Below, piece after piece: positions 14,886-27,888 of a DNA stretch of 32,251 bases. The stretch is from Cellulomonas sp. ACRRI (lineage in GTDB: Bacteria; Actinomycetota; Actinomycetes; Actinomycetales; Cellulomonadaceae). The DNA lies in NCBI RefSeq assembly GCF_022346185.1, contig NZ_JAKRMS010000036.1, forward strand, positions 1-32,251, read 5' to 3'. Position 1 is the first letter of the stretch. The number at the start of each line of letters is the position of its first letter. The translations under genes and the position numbers were made by a program. The notes under the pieces were generated by a model. That model saw nothing but the letters and a program-made list of their open reading frames with translations. It did not search any database and was not told the origin of the DNA.

Positions 14886-15562
14886 GCACCGCGATCCGGG
14901 TGCGCCTCGTGCCCGCTCCCCCACCGCTCCCGGCGGAGGTGCAGGACGGGCCGGCCCCGCCTCCGCCCCGCGCCGTGGCCGACGCCGGCCCGCCGGGCGG
15001 GGCGGTGCGGGGAGTGGTCGACACGGGAGCGGACGGACCGCCCGCCGCGGCGACCCGGGCGGCACCGCGTCCGGCGCCGCGGGCGGCACCGCGTCCGGCA
15101 CCGCGGGCGGCACCGCCCGGGACGAGGCGGCGGGCGCCGGGCGGGCCGGTCGGCGACCTCGCCGGCGGCGCGCCGGAGCTCGACCCCCGGCAGGCGTGCT
15201 GCATGGTCGCGCTGGCGGCGGTCGAGGTCCTGGCGGGCAACCGGCCCCTGGCCCAGCTCGCGCGCTGGCTCACGCCGGAGGTCTACGACGGCCTCGCGCG
15301 CCGCGCCGTCCTCACCGCGCCCGGCACGCGGGTGCTCGACGCGGCCGCGGGCGTGCGCGACCTCGCCGCCGGGTCGACGGACCCCGTGCCCGCAGGGGCG
15401 GCACGGCGTCCGTCGGTCCGGCGGGTGCGCGTGCACCGGGTCGACGAGCACACCGTGGAGTCCTCGGTGGTGGTCGCGCACGCCGACCGGGTCCGCGCGG
15501 TCGCCGTGCGGCTCACCCGGTCGACCGGGCGCTGGCGGGCGTCGGCTCTCGTGGTGGGCTGA
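14882..15562 (+). CDS. Rv3235-family (DUF6459-like) protein
   Basis: 226 residues from the GTG at 14882. The first ~95 residues are low-complexity Pro/Ala/Arg, with a repeat AAPRPAPR encoded by two 24-bp units (15061-15108). The conserved part (~100-226) has ACCMVALAAVEVLAGNRPLAQLARWLTPEVYDGLARRAVL, then a beta-rich end (RVRVHRVDEHTVESSVVVAHADRVRAVAVRLTRSTGRWRASALVVG). This is the Rv3235-type family located near secA in Actinobacteria. Function is unknown. No signal peptide or membrane span is present. Translation seems coupled to the upstream leader ORF. Confidence 0.82.
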   Translation: MSTAIRVRLVPAPPPLPAEVQDGPAPPPPRAVADAGPPGGAVRGVVDTGADGPPAAATRAAPRPAPRAAPRPAPRAAPPGTRRRAPGGPVGDLAGGAPELDPRQACCMVALAAVEVLAGNRPLAQLARWLTPEVYDGLARRAVLTAPGTRVLDAAAGVRDLAAGSTDPVPAGAARRPSVRRVRVHRVDEHTVESSVVVAHADRVRAVAVRLTRSTGRWRASALVVG

Positions 15563-15608
15563 CCCGCACGGGCGGCGCGTGCCCCGGCCGCCGCGGCCGG
15601 GACACGAC

Positions 15609-15650
15609 GACGCCGCCCGCCCTCCCCGAGCGGGGTGGGCGGGCGGCGTC
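15609..15650. terminator. Strong bidirectional terminator between the Rv3235-like gene and secA
   Basis: Perfect 14-bp stem GACGCCGCCCGCCC (15609-15622) / GGGCGGGCGGCGTC (15637-15650). Its loop itself contains CCCCGAGCGGGG. A smaller hairpin (CCCGGCCG-CCG-CGGCCGGG, 15583-15601) precedes it. Confidence 0.85.
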
Positions 15651-15670
15651 CGCGTGCGAGTACCCGGCGC

Positions 15671-15778
15671 GGCGGCCGGCCCGTCACCCGGCCCGGCGGC
15701 CGGCCCGTCACCCGGCCCGGCGGCCGGCCCGTCACCCGGCCCGGCGGCCGGCCCGTCACCCGGCCCGTCACCCGGCCC
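15671..15778. repeat. 24-bp tandem repeat (4.5 copies) abutting the secA stop codon
   Basis: Four exact copies of a 24-bp unit (begins GGCGGCCGGCCCGTCACCCG) run at 15671-15694, 15695-15718, 15719-15742 and 15743-15766. A half unit, GTCACCCGGCCC (15767-15778), follows. The array ends 5 bases from the secA stop (15784-15786). Each unit contains the palindrome GGCCGGCC-like core. It is noncoding as annotated, and exact identity implies recent slippage. Confidence 0.92.
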
Positions 15779-15783
15779 GGCGG

Positions 15784-18621
<2,838 letters not shown>

Positions 18622-18640
18622 GTGCACTCCCGACTCGCTG

Positions 18641-18664
18641 CGCCGCACGTGGCCACGTGCGGCG
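18641..18664. promoter_or_regulatory. Perfect 24-bp palindrome in the secA leader
   Basis: Each half is CGCCGCACGTGG and its reverse complement, with no mismatch and no spacer. It lies 20 bases upstream of the secA GTG. As RNA it gives a 10-bp stem with a GGCC loop just before the ribosome binding site; as DNA it contains two CACGTG boxes. Operator or translational hairpin are both possible. Confidence 0.7.
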
Positions 18665-18699
18665 TCCCGGCGTCCCGACCGCACAGCCGGGCCCCGACC

Positions 18700-18705
18700 A
18701 TCGTA
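18700..18705 (-). promoter_or_regulatory. Candidate -10 element of secA
   Basis: TACGAT on the minus strand matches TANNNT. A TTGCTG lies 19 bases further upstream, slightly long for a -35 spacing. The leader would be about 70 bases and would include the palindrome at 18641-18664. Confidence 0.5.
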
Positions 18706-18764
18706 GGTGAGGCGGCGTGACGACCAGCAACCCCGCGCCACCCCCGGGGGCGCCGGTCGGCGCG

Positions 18765-20132
18765 TCAGCCGGCCGAGAGCGCGCTCGCCAGCACCGGGGC
18801 CAGCGTCCCGCGCGGCGTCCCGTCCCTGTCCCCGACCACGACGTCCTCCAGACCGAGCCAGGTGGCGAGCAGCCGCAGCTCGGCCGCCAGGTCCGCCGCG
18901 ACCGCGCCCGGCGAGGAGTCCGGGACCGCGACCGGCGCCGCGCGGGCCGGCTCGGCGGGGTGGGCGGCGTGCACCCGGAGCAGCCCGGCGCGGCGGTCCG
19001 CCTTGAGGTCCACCAGCGCGGCCAGGTGCTCCCCGCGCAGGAACGGGAGCACGTAGTAGCCGTGCACCCGCTGCGCCTCCGGCACGTAGATCTCGATGCG
19101 GTAGCGCAGCCCGAACAGCTCCTCGAGCCGGCGGCGCTCGAACACGAGCGGGTCGAACGGGCTGAGCAGCGCCCGGCCGGTCGCGCGGCGCGGCAGGTCG
19201 GCGTCGGCGTGCAGGTAGGTGGGCCGGGCCCAGCCGTCGACCCGCACCGGCACCAGCGTGCCCTCGTCCACCAGGTCGGCGACCGCGGCCCGAGCGCGCG
19301 GGCCCCTGATCCGGAAGTAGTCGAGCAGGCAGCGCTCCGAGGCGACGCCGTGGGCGCGCGCGGCGATCCGCAGGAGCTCGCGCACGGCGTCGTCCTCGTC
19401 CGGCTCCGGCGCCGCCAGCACCGCGGGCGGGAGCACGCGCTCGGTGAGGTCGTAGCAGCGCTCGAACTGCGGGTTCCGGCGCGCCGAGGCCACCTGGCCG
19501 GTGAAGAACAGGTACTCGAGGACCCGCTTGGCCGCCGTCCAGTTCCAGCCCCACTCCGTCCGGTCCCGCGGCACGGGGCCCTCGACGCGGGCGTGCACCT
19601 CGCTCGCGGTGAGCGGGCCGTCCGCGGCGATCATCGCCAGCACGTCGTCGACGAGCGGCGAGTGGGTGAGCGGGACCTCGCGGATCGCGCCCCACGCGTG
19701 CTCGCGGTAGGCGCGCCGTCGCCAGCCGAGCAGCGCGTAGGTCTCCGGCGGCACGTAGGACGCCTCGTGGGCCCAGGTCTCGACCAGGCGCCGGGGCGCA
19801 CGGCCGGCGGCGCGGTCCAGCAGCGCCGGGTCGTAGGGGCCGACGCGGGAGAACGTCGGCATCAGGTGGGCGCGCGCGACGACGTTGACCGAGTCGATCT
19901 GCAGCAGGCCGAGCCGGTCGACCACCTGCTGCAGCTGGCGCATCGTGGCGGGGCCGGTGCGCTCGGCGCGCGGCCGGTCGAGCCCCTGGGCCCGCAGGGC
20001 GACCCGCCGGGCCTGGGACAGCGACAGCGAGCCCGAGGGCCGGTGCGCGCTCCCGGGCGCGGCGCGCCGGACGGCGGCGAGGCGGCGCCCCGGGGCAGCG
20101 GGCGCGGGCGCGGCGTCGGTGCTGGTGGCCAT
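18765..20132 (-). CDS. Winged-helix DNA-binding protein, YcaQ/HTH_42 family (DNA glycosylase-like)
   Basis: 455 residues from the ATG at 20132. The first ~35 residues are Ala/Pro/Arg-rich and probably disordered. Then come [17 protein letters not shown] and [20 protein letters not shown], with the Gln-x-Asp triad QID at 78-80. That is the catalytic QxD signature of YcaQ/AlkX-type glycosylases, which remove alkylated bases or unhook interstrand crosslinks. Tandem winged-helix parts follow, then the diagnostic [28 protein letters not shown] and [25 protein letters not shown]. The length (about 400 plus a tail) fits the family. It sits between hpf and secA. CACGAT 6 bases before the ATG may be a weak -10 of a leaderless message. 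Substrate is inferred from family only. Confidence 0.9.
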   Translation of the reverse strand: MATSTDAAPAPAAPGRRLAAVRRAAPGSAHRPSGSLSLSQARRVALRAQGLDRPRAERTGPATMRQLQQVVDRLGLLQIDSVNVVARAHLMPTFSRVGPYDPALLDRAAGRAPRRLVETWAHEASYVPPETYALLGWRRRAYREHAWGAIREVPLTHSPLVDDVLAMIAADGPLTASEVHARVEGPVPRDRTEWGWNWTAAKRVLEYLFFTGQVASARRNPQFERCYDLTERVLPPAVLAAPEPDEDDAVRELLRIAARAHGVASERCLLDYFRIRGPRARAAVADLVDEGTLVPVRVDGWARPTYLHADADLPRRATGRALLSPFDPLVFERRRLEELFGLRYRIEIYVPEAQRVHGYYVLPFLRGEHLAALVDLKADRRAGLLRVHAAHPAEPARAAPVAVPDSSPGAVAADLAAELRLLATWLGLEDVVVGDRDGTPRGTLAPVLASALSAG

Positions 20133-20162
20133 CGCCCCATCGTGCCGCCCACCACCGACACC

Positions 20163-20236
20163 CGCCGCGTCGAGTCTGCGCCCCGTGCCTCTGCGGAGGC
20201 GCTCCGTCGCAGTCCGGCGGCGGAGACTCGGCGGGC
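20163..20236. repeat. Imperfect nested palindrome between the YcaQ-like gene and hpf
   Basis: CGAGTCTGCGCC (20171-20182) faces GGCGGAGACTCG (20219-20230), complementary with one mismatch. GCCTC/GAGGC forms an inner hairpin near 20187-20200. The two-level design resembles the elements at 3774 and 5161, but the CGCCGAG tip is only partly kept, so membership is uncertain. Confidence 0.35.
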
Positions 20237-20259
20237 GGCGGTGCCGGCAGCGGCGCACG

Positions 20260-20298
20260 ACCGCGCCCGCCGACCGGAGGGTCGTCGGCGGGCGCGGT
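20260..20298 (-). terminator. Terminator of hpf
   Basis: Perfect 14-bp stem ACCGCGCCCGCCGA (20260-20273) / TCGGCGGGCGCGGT (20285-20298) with an 11-base loop, located 25 bases past the hpf stop. Confidence 0.85.
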
Positions 20299-20323
20299 GC
20301 GGTGCGGCGGGCGTGCCGCGCGG

Positions 20324-21016
20324 TCAGCGCTGGGCGACAGCCCCCGCCGGGGCGGCGACGCCCCCGGCCTGCTGCGCGGCGGCGACGCCGTCGCCGGAAC
20401 CCATGCTGGTCACGGCGGCGTCGAGCTTGATCACCCCGTAGCTCCAGCCCCGCCGGCGGTACGCGACGGACGGCTGGGCGGTCTCGGCGTCGACGAACAG
20501 GAAGAAGTCGTGCCCCACGAGCTCCATCTCGTAGAGCGCGTCGTCGATCGTCATCGGCTGCGCGGCGTGCACCTTCTCGCGGATGACGACGGGCGAGTCG
20601 CCGAGCGTCGTCTCCACGACCCCGTCCTCGCGGGGCTCGGGCGCGCCCGCCTCGGGCTCCAGCTCCTCCAGGGGCGGCAGCGGGTCGTTGACCGGGGTCG
20701 GGACCTTGCCGCGGTGGCTCTTGCGCCGGTCGCGCGCGCGGCGGAGGCGCTCGGTGAGCTTGTCGATCGCCAGGTCGAAGGCCCCGTACCGGTCGTCCGC
20801 GCAGGCCTCGGCGCGGATCACCGGTCCCTTGCCCACCACGGTCAGCTCGACCCGCTCGGCGGCGGCGGCCTGCCGGGGGTTCGACTCGTGGGTCACCTCG
20901 ACGTCGATGCGCTGCGCCCGGGGGGCGAGCTGCTCGAGCTTGGCGAGCTTGTCCGTCACGTGCTGACGGAAACGCTCGGGGACGTCGGTGTGACGGCCGG
21001 CGACGACGATCTCCAT
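20324..21016 (-). CDS. hpf: Ribosome hibernation promoting factor, long form
   Basis: 230 residues from the ATG at 21016, with CAGGAGGT six bases upstream. Residues 1-105 form the S30AE/YfiA domain ([55 protein letters not shown]). An acidic Pro-rich linker (~105-140) leads to the C-terminal dimerisation domain (~143-200: [47 protein letters not shown]). Long HPF binds the 30S decoding region and pairs 70S ribosomes into inactive 100S dimers during slow growth. An Ala/Gly/Gln-rich tail of ~30 residues follows. The gene has its own promoter overlapping the end of comF and a roughly 158-base structured leader. Confidence 0.97.
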   Translation of the reverse strand: MEIVVAGRHTDVPERFRQHVTDKLAKLEQLAPRAQRIDVEVTHESNPRQAAAAERVELTVVGKGPVIRAEACADDRYGAFDLAIDKLTERLRRARDRRKSHRGKVPTPVNDPLPPLEELEPEAGAPEPREDGVVETTLGDSPVVIREKVHAAQPMTIDDALYEMELVGHDFFLFVDAETAQPSVAYRRRGWSYGVIKLDAAVTSMGSGDGVAAAQQAGGVAAPAGAVAQR

Positions 21017-21038
21017 GGGGTACCTCCTGGAGGTCCGG

Positions 21039-21059
21039 GGGCGGGGTCCGACCCCGCCC
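21039..21059 (-). promoter_or_regulatory. Hairpin in the hpf leader upstream of the ribosome binding site
   Basis: GGGCGGGGT (21039-21047) pairs perfectly with ACCCCGCCC (21051-21059), 9 bp with a 3-base loop, about 23 bases before the start codon. It is within the transcribed leader, so it could be an attenuator or an mRNA stabiliser. Confidence 0.45.
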
Positions 21060-21180
21060 GGCAGCGTGCTCGAACGCGCCCTCGCGGGGCGCTGGTCTGC
21101 GGCACCACCTCCTCGTGCGGGGCGTGCCCGTCGAGTCCCGGTACCGGGCGACGTCCCTGCCACCCGGTGCTGTGGGGTCC

Positions 21181-21210
21181 ACGCTAGCCCGGGTCCGGCG
21201 CCGCTACCAA
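21181..21210 (-). promoter_or_regulatory. Promoter of hpf inside the 3' end of comF
   Basis: On the minus strand TTGGTA (plus 21205-21210), 18 bases, then TAGCGT (plus 21181-21186). The TAGCGT includes the TAG stop of comF. Transcription would begin near 21174. Confidence 0.6.
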
Positions 21211-21957
21211 CCAGCCGGTCGGCGACCCCGGCGGACGGGTGACGGCGAGCACCAACGCGCCCGCGACCTGCGCACCTACCGCCTCCAGGGCGGTCCGGCA
21301 GGCGGCCAGCGTGGCGCCGGTCGTGAGCACGTCGTCGACGAGCAGGACGCGCGCGCCGGCGAGCGGGTCGCGTGCTCGCCGGCGGACCCGCACCCGCCCC
21401 GCCAGGTTCGCGGCGCGCCCCCGGACCCCGAGCCCGACCTGGTCCCGGCCGGCCCCGGCGAGGCGCAGCGCGGGCAGCGGGCGGGCGCCGAGCCCCGCGG
21501 CGACGGACCGGGCCAGCGCGGCGACCAGGTCCTCGCCCCGGCGGGCCCGCCCACGGGGCGACGCCGGCGCGGGCACCACGACCAGCGGCCCCTGCTGCCC
21601 GCGCGGGCCGGCGCCCCGCACCTCGTCCCGCAGCGCCGGCGCCGCCCGGCCCAGCACCGCCGCGAACCACGGCGTCACGTCCGCCCGCCCGCGGTCCTTC
21701 CACGCGACGACGGCCCGCCGCACCGACCCGTCGTTCTCCGCGAGCGCCCACACCGGGACCGTCGTGCCGTCCATCCGGTCCAGCCGCCCCGCGGCGCGCT
21801 CGCAGCGCCGGGGCGGGCCGGCGAACCGGTGCAGGCAGCCCCCGCACAGCGCCGCTCCCGGCCCGCCGCAGCCGGCGCAGGTCACCGGCAGCACGAGGTC
21901 CAGGAGCTCGCGGGCGACGTCGCCGAGGGCGCGGCCCCGCGGGGCGGGCGCGGTCAT
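21184..21957 (-). CDS. comF: ComF-family phosphoribosyltransferase-like protein
   Basis: 257 residues from the ATG at 21957. A four-cysteine zinc knuckle at the N-terminus (Cys27, Cys30, Cys38, Cys41) precedes a type-I phosphoribosyltransferase fold. Its signature is ARVLLVDDVLTTGATL at ~202-217 (the PRPP loop), and a PAPASPRGRARRGEDLVAALAR stretch lies before it. ComF proteins are linked to DNA uptake in naturally competent bacteria, but in Actinobacteria they are kept without known competence. It lies 58 bases after lpqB on the same strand, as in many relatives. Function here is therefore by family only. Confidence 0.93.
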   Translation of the reverse strand: MTAPAPRGRALGDVARELLDLVLPVTCAGCGGPGAALCGGCLHRFAGPPRRCERAAGRLDRMDGTTVPVWALAENDGSVRRAVVAWKDRGRADVTPWFAAVLGRAAPALRDEVRGAGPRGQQGPLVVVPAPASPRGRARRGEDLVAALARSVAAGLGARPLPALRLAGAGRDQVGLGVRGRAANLAGRVRVRRRARDPLAGARVLLVDDVLTTGATLAACRTALEAVGAQVAGALVLAVTRPPGSPTGWLVAAPDPG

Positions 21958-22015
21958 CGCCCCAGGATGCCCGCGCGACGCGGCCCGCCGGCGCGCGTCC
22001 CCAGGTCCCGCCGAC

Positions 22016-23736
22016 TCAGCCCGCGAAGCCCGGGTCCCGCACGTCCGTCCCCACCGACGCCCAGCTCGACCCGGCGCGGGCGAACAGCTCGCCCTCGGCG
22101 GTCGCCAGGTACAGCGCGCTGTCCCCCTTGCCGCCGGCGATGTCGACCGCGTCGGCGAGCGCGGGTCGGGTCTGCACCTCCCCGGACAGCGGGACCAGGT
22201 GGTAGACCGCCGTGGTGGTGCTGCCCGACCGGCCGAGCACCCCGAGCGTCGACTCGTCGACCCAGACCACCCGGGTGGCGTCGGTGAGCGTCACCCCGGT
22301 CCGCCAGGCCTCGCCGAGCACCTGGGGCGTCCCGGAGTCGTCGCGCACGACCGAGGCCACGTCGACCCGCACGCCGTCCGACCCGGACGAGACGACGGCG
22401 ACCCGGGTGGCGTCGCGGGCGATCCGCACCGAGCGCACGGTGCGGTCCTGCAGCCACTCGGCCGCCACCTCGACGACGGTGCCGCGGTCGTCGACGGCCA
22501 GCAGCTCCCCGCCGGACGGCGCCGACGCGGTCCACACCCAGCCGAGGCGGTCGACGGACGGCGCGACCAGCGCGGGCGCGGCGAGCAGCTCGACCGAGGC
22601 GGCGGTCGCCGTCGGGACGGTGACCAGCCGGTCCGGCCCGGACAGCATCACGCGGACGTCGCCGGACCCGTCGCGGGCGGGGTCCCGGGCGTCGAGACCG
22701 GCGAGCGAGGAGACGCCCTCGACCGGCTCCAGCTCCCCCGCGGACATCTGCACGAGCGTCCCGTCCTGGAGCGCCTCCAGCGCACCGCCCCAGTCCTGCC
22801 CGCGCTCCAGCTCCGCGGCCTCCGCGTCCATCGCGACCCCGCCGGCGCTGACCTCCACCGTGCGGACCCGCGCGATCCGCAGCGACGCCTCGAGCTGCGC
22901 CTGCATCCGGGCGCGCTCCTCCGGCTCGGTCGGCAGCCCGCCGGCCGCGAGGCTGACCGTCGCCACCCCGTCCTCGTCGACGGAGACGGCGTCCGGCTGC
23001 AGCACCGCGCTCTCGGGCACCGCGCTGCGCACGGCGTCCCGCAGCCACCCGGACGGGCCCGCGATGATCGCGCGCACGATCGAGGTCGCGAGGTTCCGCA
23101 GCGGGAACCACCGCGTCTCCGGGACCAGGAACTGCTCGTCCTGCGACAGGAAGTACAGGGTCGCCGACCGGTAGATCGCGTCGAAGTTCGGCTGGGACAG
23201 CACGACGCCGTCCTCCAGCCCGGAGATCCGCCACTGGCCCTCGCTGTCCTGCACGAGGTCGAACGTCAGGGACTCCTTGGCGTCCGGGCCGGCCTGCGCG
23301 TACCGGCCCTCGTCGTCGATCCGCGCCGCCACCCGCACGTCGACCCGCACCTGGGACTCGCCGACCAGCTCGATGTCGGGGCTGGAGGCGGTCGCGTACA
23401 CGACGACCCGTTCGCGCGGGTTCCAGGACCGGCGGGTCTCGCCCGACAGGTACTCGCGGGCGTTGCGGAAGTCGTCCGCGGCGTCGACCGAGGCGGACCC
23501 CCGGCTGAAGCCCGCGGCGCTGGCGCCGAGGAACCCGCGGACGATGTCCTCGGGCGTGCCGTCCTGCGGGGGCGGGTCGCCGAGCGGCTCGACCACGCCC
23601 TGGTCGGTGACGCCCTCGACGCCCACGCCGACCGGGCCGGAGGTCGGGATGCCGACGCAGGCCGACAGCGCCGCGAGCACGACGGCGAGCGCGACGGCGA
23701 CGCCGGCGCGGCGGGCGGTGGTGCGGGGCGGGGCGG

Positions 23737-23740
<4 letters not shown>
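22016..23740 (-). CDS. lpqB: Lipoprotein LpqB, MtrB partner
   Basis: 574 residues from the ATG at 23740, overlapping the mtrB stop (TGATG). A lipoprotein signal peptide, RRAGVAVALAVVLAALSAC, puts the lipidated cysteine at 28. Next are a GerMN-type domain (~200-300: TLYFLSQDEQFLVPETRWFP, VRAIIAGPSGWLRDAV) and a C-terminal beta-propeller-like region (~330-560: DRLVTVPTATAASVELLAAPAL, VWVDESTLGVLGRSGS). LpqB acts at the outer face of the membrane and is known in mycobacteria to bind the MtrB extracellular domain and modulate MtrA phosphorylation. Its place directly after mtrAB supports the call. Confidence 0.95.
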
Positions 23741-25610
<1,870 letters not shown>

Positions 25611-25614
<4 letters not shown>

Positions 25615-26294
25615 GGGGGCGTCGCGCCCGCCTTGTAGCCGACGCCGCGCACCGTCACGACGATCTCGGGACGCTCGGGGTCGGCCTCGATCTTGGACCG
25701 CAGGCGCTGCACGTGGACGTTCACCAGCCGGGTGTCGGCGGCGTGCCGGTAGCCCCACACCCGCTCCAGCAGCACCTCCCGGGTGAACACCTGCCACGGC
25801 TTGCGCGCCAGCGCCACCAGCAGGTCGAACTCCAGCGGGGTGAGCGAGATGGCCGCGCCGTCGCGGGTGACCCGGTGGCCGGTCACGTCGATCGACAGGT
25901 CCCCGATCCGCAGGTGCTCCGGCGCCGGCTCGTCGCTGCGCCGCAGGCGCGCGCGCACGCGCGCGATCAGCTCCTTGGGCTTGAACGGCTTGGCGATGTA
26001 GTCATCGGCGCCGGACTCGAGCCCGAGCACCACGTCGACCGTGTCGGCCTTGGCGGTGAGCATGACGATCGGCACGCCCGACTCCGCCCGGATGAGCCGG
26101 CAGACCTCGGTGCCGTCCTTGCCCGGGAGCATGAGGTCGAGCAGCACGAGGTCCGGCTGCGTGGACCGGAAGGTCTCCAGGGCCTCGTCCCCGTCCGCGC
26201 AGAAGACCGGCTCGAACCCCTCCGAGCGCAGGACGATGCCGATCATCTCGGACAGGGCGGTGTCGTCGTCGACCACGAGAACGCGTCCCTTCAT
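25611..26294 (-). CDS. mtrA: Response regulator MtrA (OmpR family)
   Basis: 227 residues from the ATG at 26294. The receiver domain has the acidic pocket Asp9-Asp10-Asp11, phosphoacceptor Asp53 (LVLLDLMLPGKDG), the Thr in VMLTAKAD, and the conserved Lys in YIAKPFKPKEL. The OmpR winged helix follows (~130-222: LTPLEFDLLVALARKPWQVFTREVLLERVWGYRHAADTRLVNVHVQRLRSKI). MtrA controls cell-wall hydrolases, osmotic response and replication-linked genes in Actinobacteria. It heads the operon mtrA-mtrB-lpqB-comF. GATCAT, preceded by TGC, ends six bases before the ATG and could be an extended -10 of a leaderless message. Confidence 0.98.
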
Positions 26295-26300
26295 CTGCCC

Positions 26301-26306
26301 ATGATC
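26301..26306 (-). promoter_or_regulatory. Possible -10 of mtrA
   Basis: GATCAT on the minus strand, directly preceded by TGC (extended -10), ends six bases before the ATG. It departs from TANNNT at the first base and no -35 is seen. Confidence 0.35.
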
Positions 26307-26463
26307 GCATCACGGGGGCCGCGACCGGGCCCCGCGCGCCGCACGACGTCCGGACGGAGCAGCGGCCCGCGCGCGGACGTGACGTGGCACGATGGCCGTC
26401 AGCCGCGCAGGGCGCCCTCGACGGGCACCCTCGGCGCACCCCGAACGCCACCCAGGGAGTCCG

Positions 26464-27888
26464 ATGAGCACGCCGCACGACGAGGGCCGCCCCGAGGACG
26501 CGCCGCGGCACGGGGAGGACCCGCGCCCCGCGCCCCGGTACGGGCAGTACGCCCCCTCGGGCTGGCAGCCGCCCACGGACCCCGCGGCCGGCGGGCAGCG
26601 CCCGAACCCCTGGGGCGACCCGGGCACCCACCCGGGCGGCGGCCGTCCGGGTGACGCGCAGGGGCAGCCGGGGCAGGCCGCCGGCCCGGCCGGCCCGGCC
26701 GGGCCGGTCCCGCCGGGGTACGGGCAGCAGCCCGGGTACGGGCAGCAGCCGGGGTACGGGCAGCAGCCGGGGTACCCGGGCGCGCCGGGGCAGCCGCCGG
26801 CCCCCGGGTACGGCCAGCAGCCGGGCTACCCGACCGCCCCCGGCCAGCCGCCCGCGCCGGGCTACGGCCAGCAGGGCTACGGCCAGCAGCCCGGTCCGGC
26901 CCCGTACGGCTGGGGCGCCAGCCCCTACCAGCCGCCCGCCGCGCAGCCCGGCATCATCCCGCTGCGGCCCCTGAGCATCTGGGAGATCTTCGACGGCGCG
27001 TTCCGCGCGATCCGGCACAACCCGGGGACGATGTTCGGCCTCACCGCCGTCGTCGTCGCGGTCGCCACCGCGGTCGGCGCCCTGATCCAGTGGTACGTCG
27101 CCGGGTTCTTCGCCAGCGCGGTCAACGACCTGTTCACCGACAGCGCGGGGCTCACCACGGCCGACACCCAGCTGCTCGGCGACAGCTTCGGCACCTCGCT
27201 CGCGAGCGTGGCGACCATCCCGCTGACGGCCCTGGCCACCACGGTCCTCACCGGCCTGCTGATCCTGTCGGTCAGCCGCTCGGTCATCGGCCAGCGCGTG
27301 TCCGCGCGCGACGTCGTGCGCGGCCAGGGCAAGCGGATCGTCTGGGTCATCGGGTTCAGCCTGCTGCTCGGTCTGGTGACCGCGGTGGGGATGGCGGCCA
27401 TCGTCGGCCTGGTGGTCCTGGTCGGCACCACCTCGGACAGCGTCGGCCTCACCGTGCTCGTCGGCCTGCTCGGGGTGGCCGCCGCGCTGGTCGGCGGGTT
27501 CTGGCTGACGATCCGGACGCTGCTCGCGCCCGCCGCGATCATGCTCGAGGGCGGCGGCTTCTGGGCTTCCGTGGCCCGCGCGTGGCGGCTGACCCGCGGG
27601 TCCTTCTGGCGGCTGCTCGGCCTGTACCTGCTGGTGACGATCCTCGTCGGGATCATCTCGCAGATCGTCGTCGTGCCGGTCACGCTGATCTCCCAGCTGG
27701 TGCTCAACGACCCGCTCATGACCAGCGGGCCGGCCATCGCGCTGACCGCCGTGGGCACCGCGATCGCCTCGACGATCACGACGGTGTTCATGGCCGGCGT
27801 CGTCGCGCTCGCCTACATCGACGTGCGGATGCGCCGCGAGGGGCTGGACGTCGAGCTGGCCCGGGCCGCGGAGGGCGCCGGCCGGTGA
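26464..27888 (+). CDS. Multi-pass membrane protein with Gly/Tyr/Gln/Pro-repeat N-terminus (glycerophosphodiester phosphodiesterase membrane-domain type)
   Basis: 474 residues from the ATG at 26464, 8 bases after AGGGAG. An in-frame ATG at 26392 lacks a ribosome binding site. Residues 1-165 are disordered, with repeated GYGQQP units (about seven at ~85-145). From ~170 (PLRPLSIWEIFDGAFRAIRHNPGTMFGLT) the protein is a membrane domain with about six spans and a re-entrant-looking AWRLTRGSFWRLLGLYLL. This resembles the membrane domain seen in some glycerophosphoryl diester phosphodiesterases, but no catalytic domain is attached. It is the first gene of the MoxR/DUF58 module and overlaps DUF4129 by 4 bases. 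Its role may be membrane stress or envelope maintenance; that is inference. Confidence 0.85.
   Translation: MSTPHDEGRPEDAPRHGEDPRPAPRYGQYAPSGWQPPTDPAAGGQRPNPWGDPGTHPGGGRPGDAQGQPGQAAGPAGPAGPVPPGYGQQPGYGQQPGYGQQPGYPGAPGQPPAPGYGQQPGYPTAPGQPPAPGYGQQGYGQQPGPAPYGWGASPYQPPAAQPGIIPLRPLSIWEIFDGAFRAIRHNPGTMFGLTAVVVAVATAVGALIQWYVAGFFASAVNDLFTDSAGLTTADTQLLGDSFGTSLASVATIPLTALATTVLTGLLILSVSRSVIGQRVSARDVVRGQGKRIVWVIGFSLLLGLVTAVGMAAIVGLVVLVGTTSDSVGLTVLVGLLGVAAALVGGFWLTIRTLLAPAAIMLEGGGFWASVARAWRLTRGSFWRLLGLYLLVTILVGIISQIVVVPVTLISQLVLNDPLMTSGPAIALTAVGTAIASTITTVFMAGVVALAYIDVRMRREGLDVELARAAEGAGR

Noticed and set aside
15671..15778. CRISPR array
   Set aside because: Units are head-to-tail and identical with no variable spacers, and no cas gene is nearby.
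18622..18627. GTG at 18627 as the secA start
   Set aside because: The GGGAG ribosome binding site would be too close. The GTG at 18621 has good spacing and gives the usual family N-terminus.
21019..21034. Sequestered ribosome binding site of hpf as a proven switch
   Set aside because: ACCTCCAGGAGGT can form only a 4-bp stem with a 5-base loop, too weak to claim on its own.
26392..26463. Upstream in-frame ATG for the membrane protein
   Set aside because: No ribosome binding site and no TANNNT element before it. The ATG at 26464 has AGGGAG at proper spacing.
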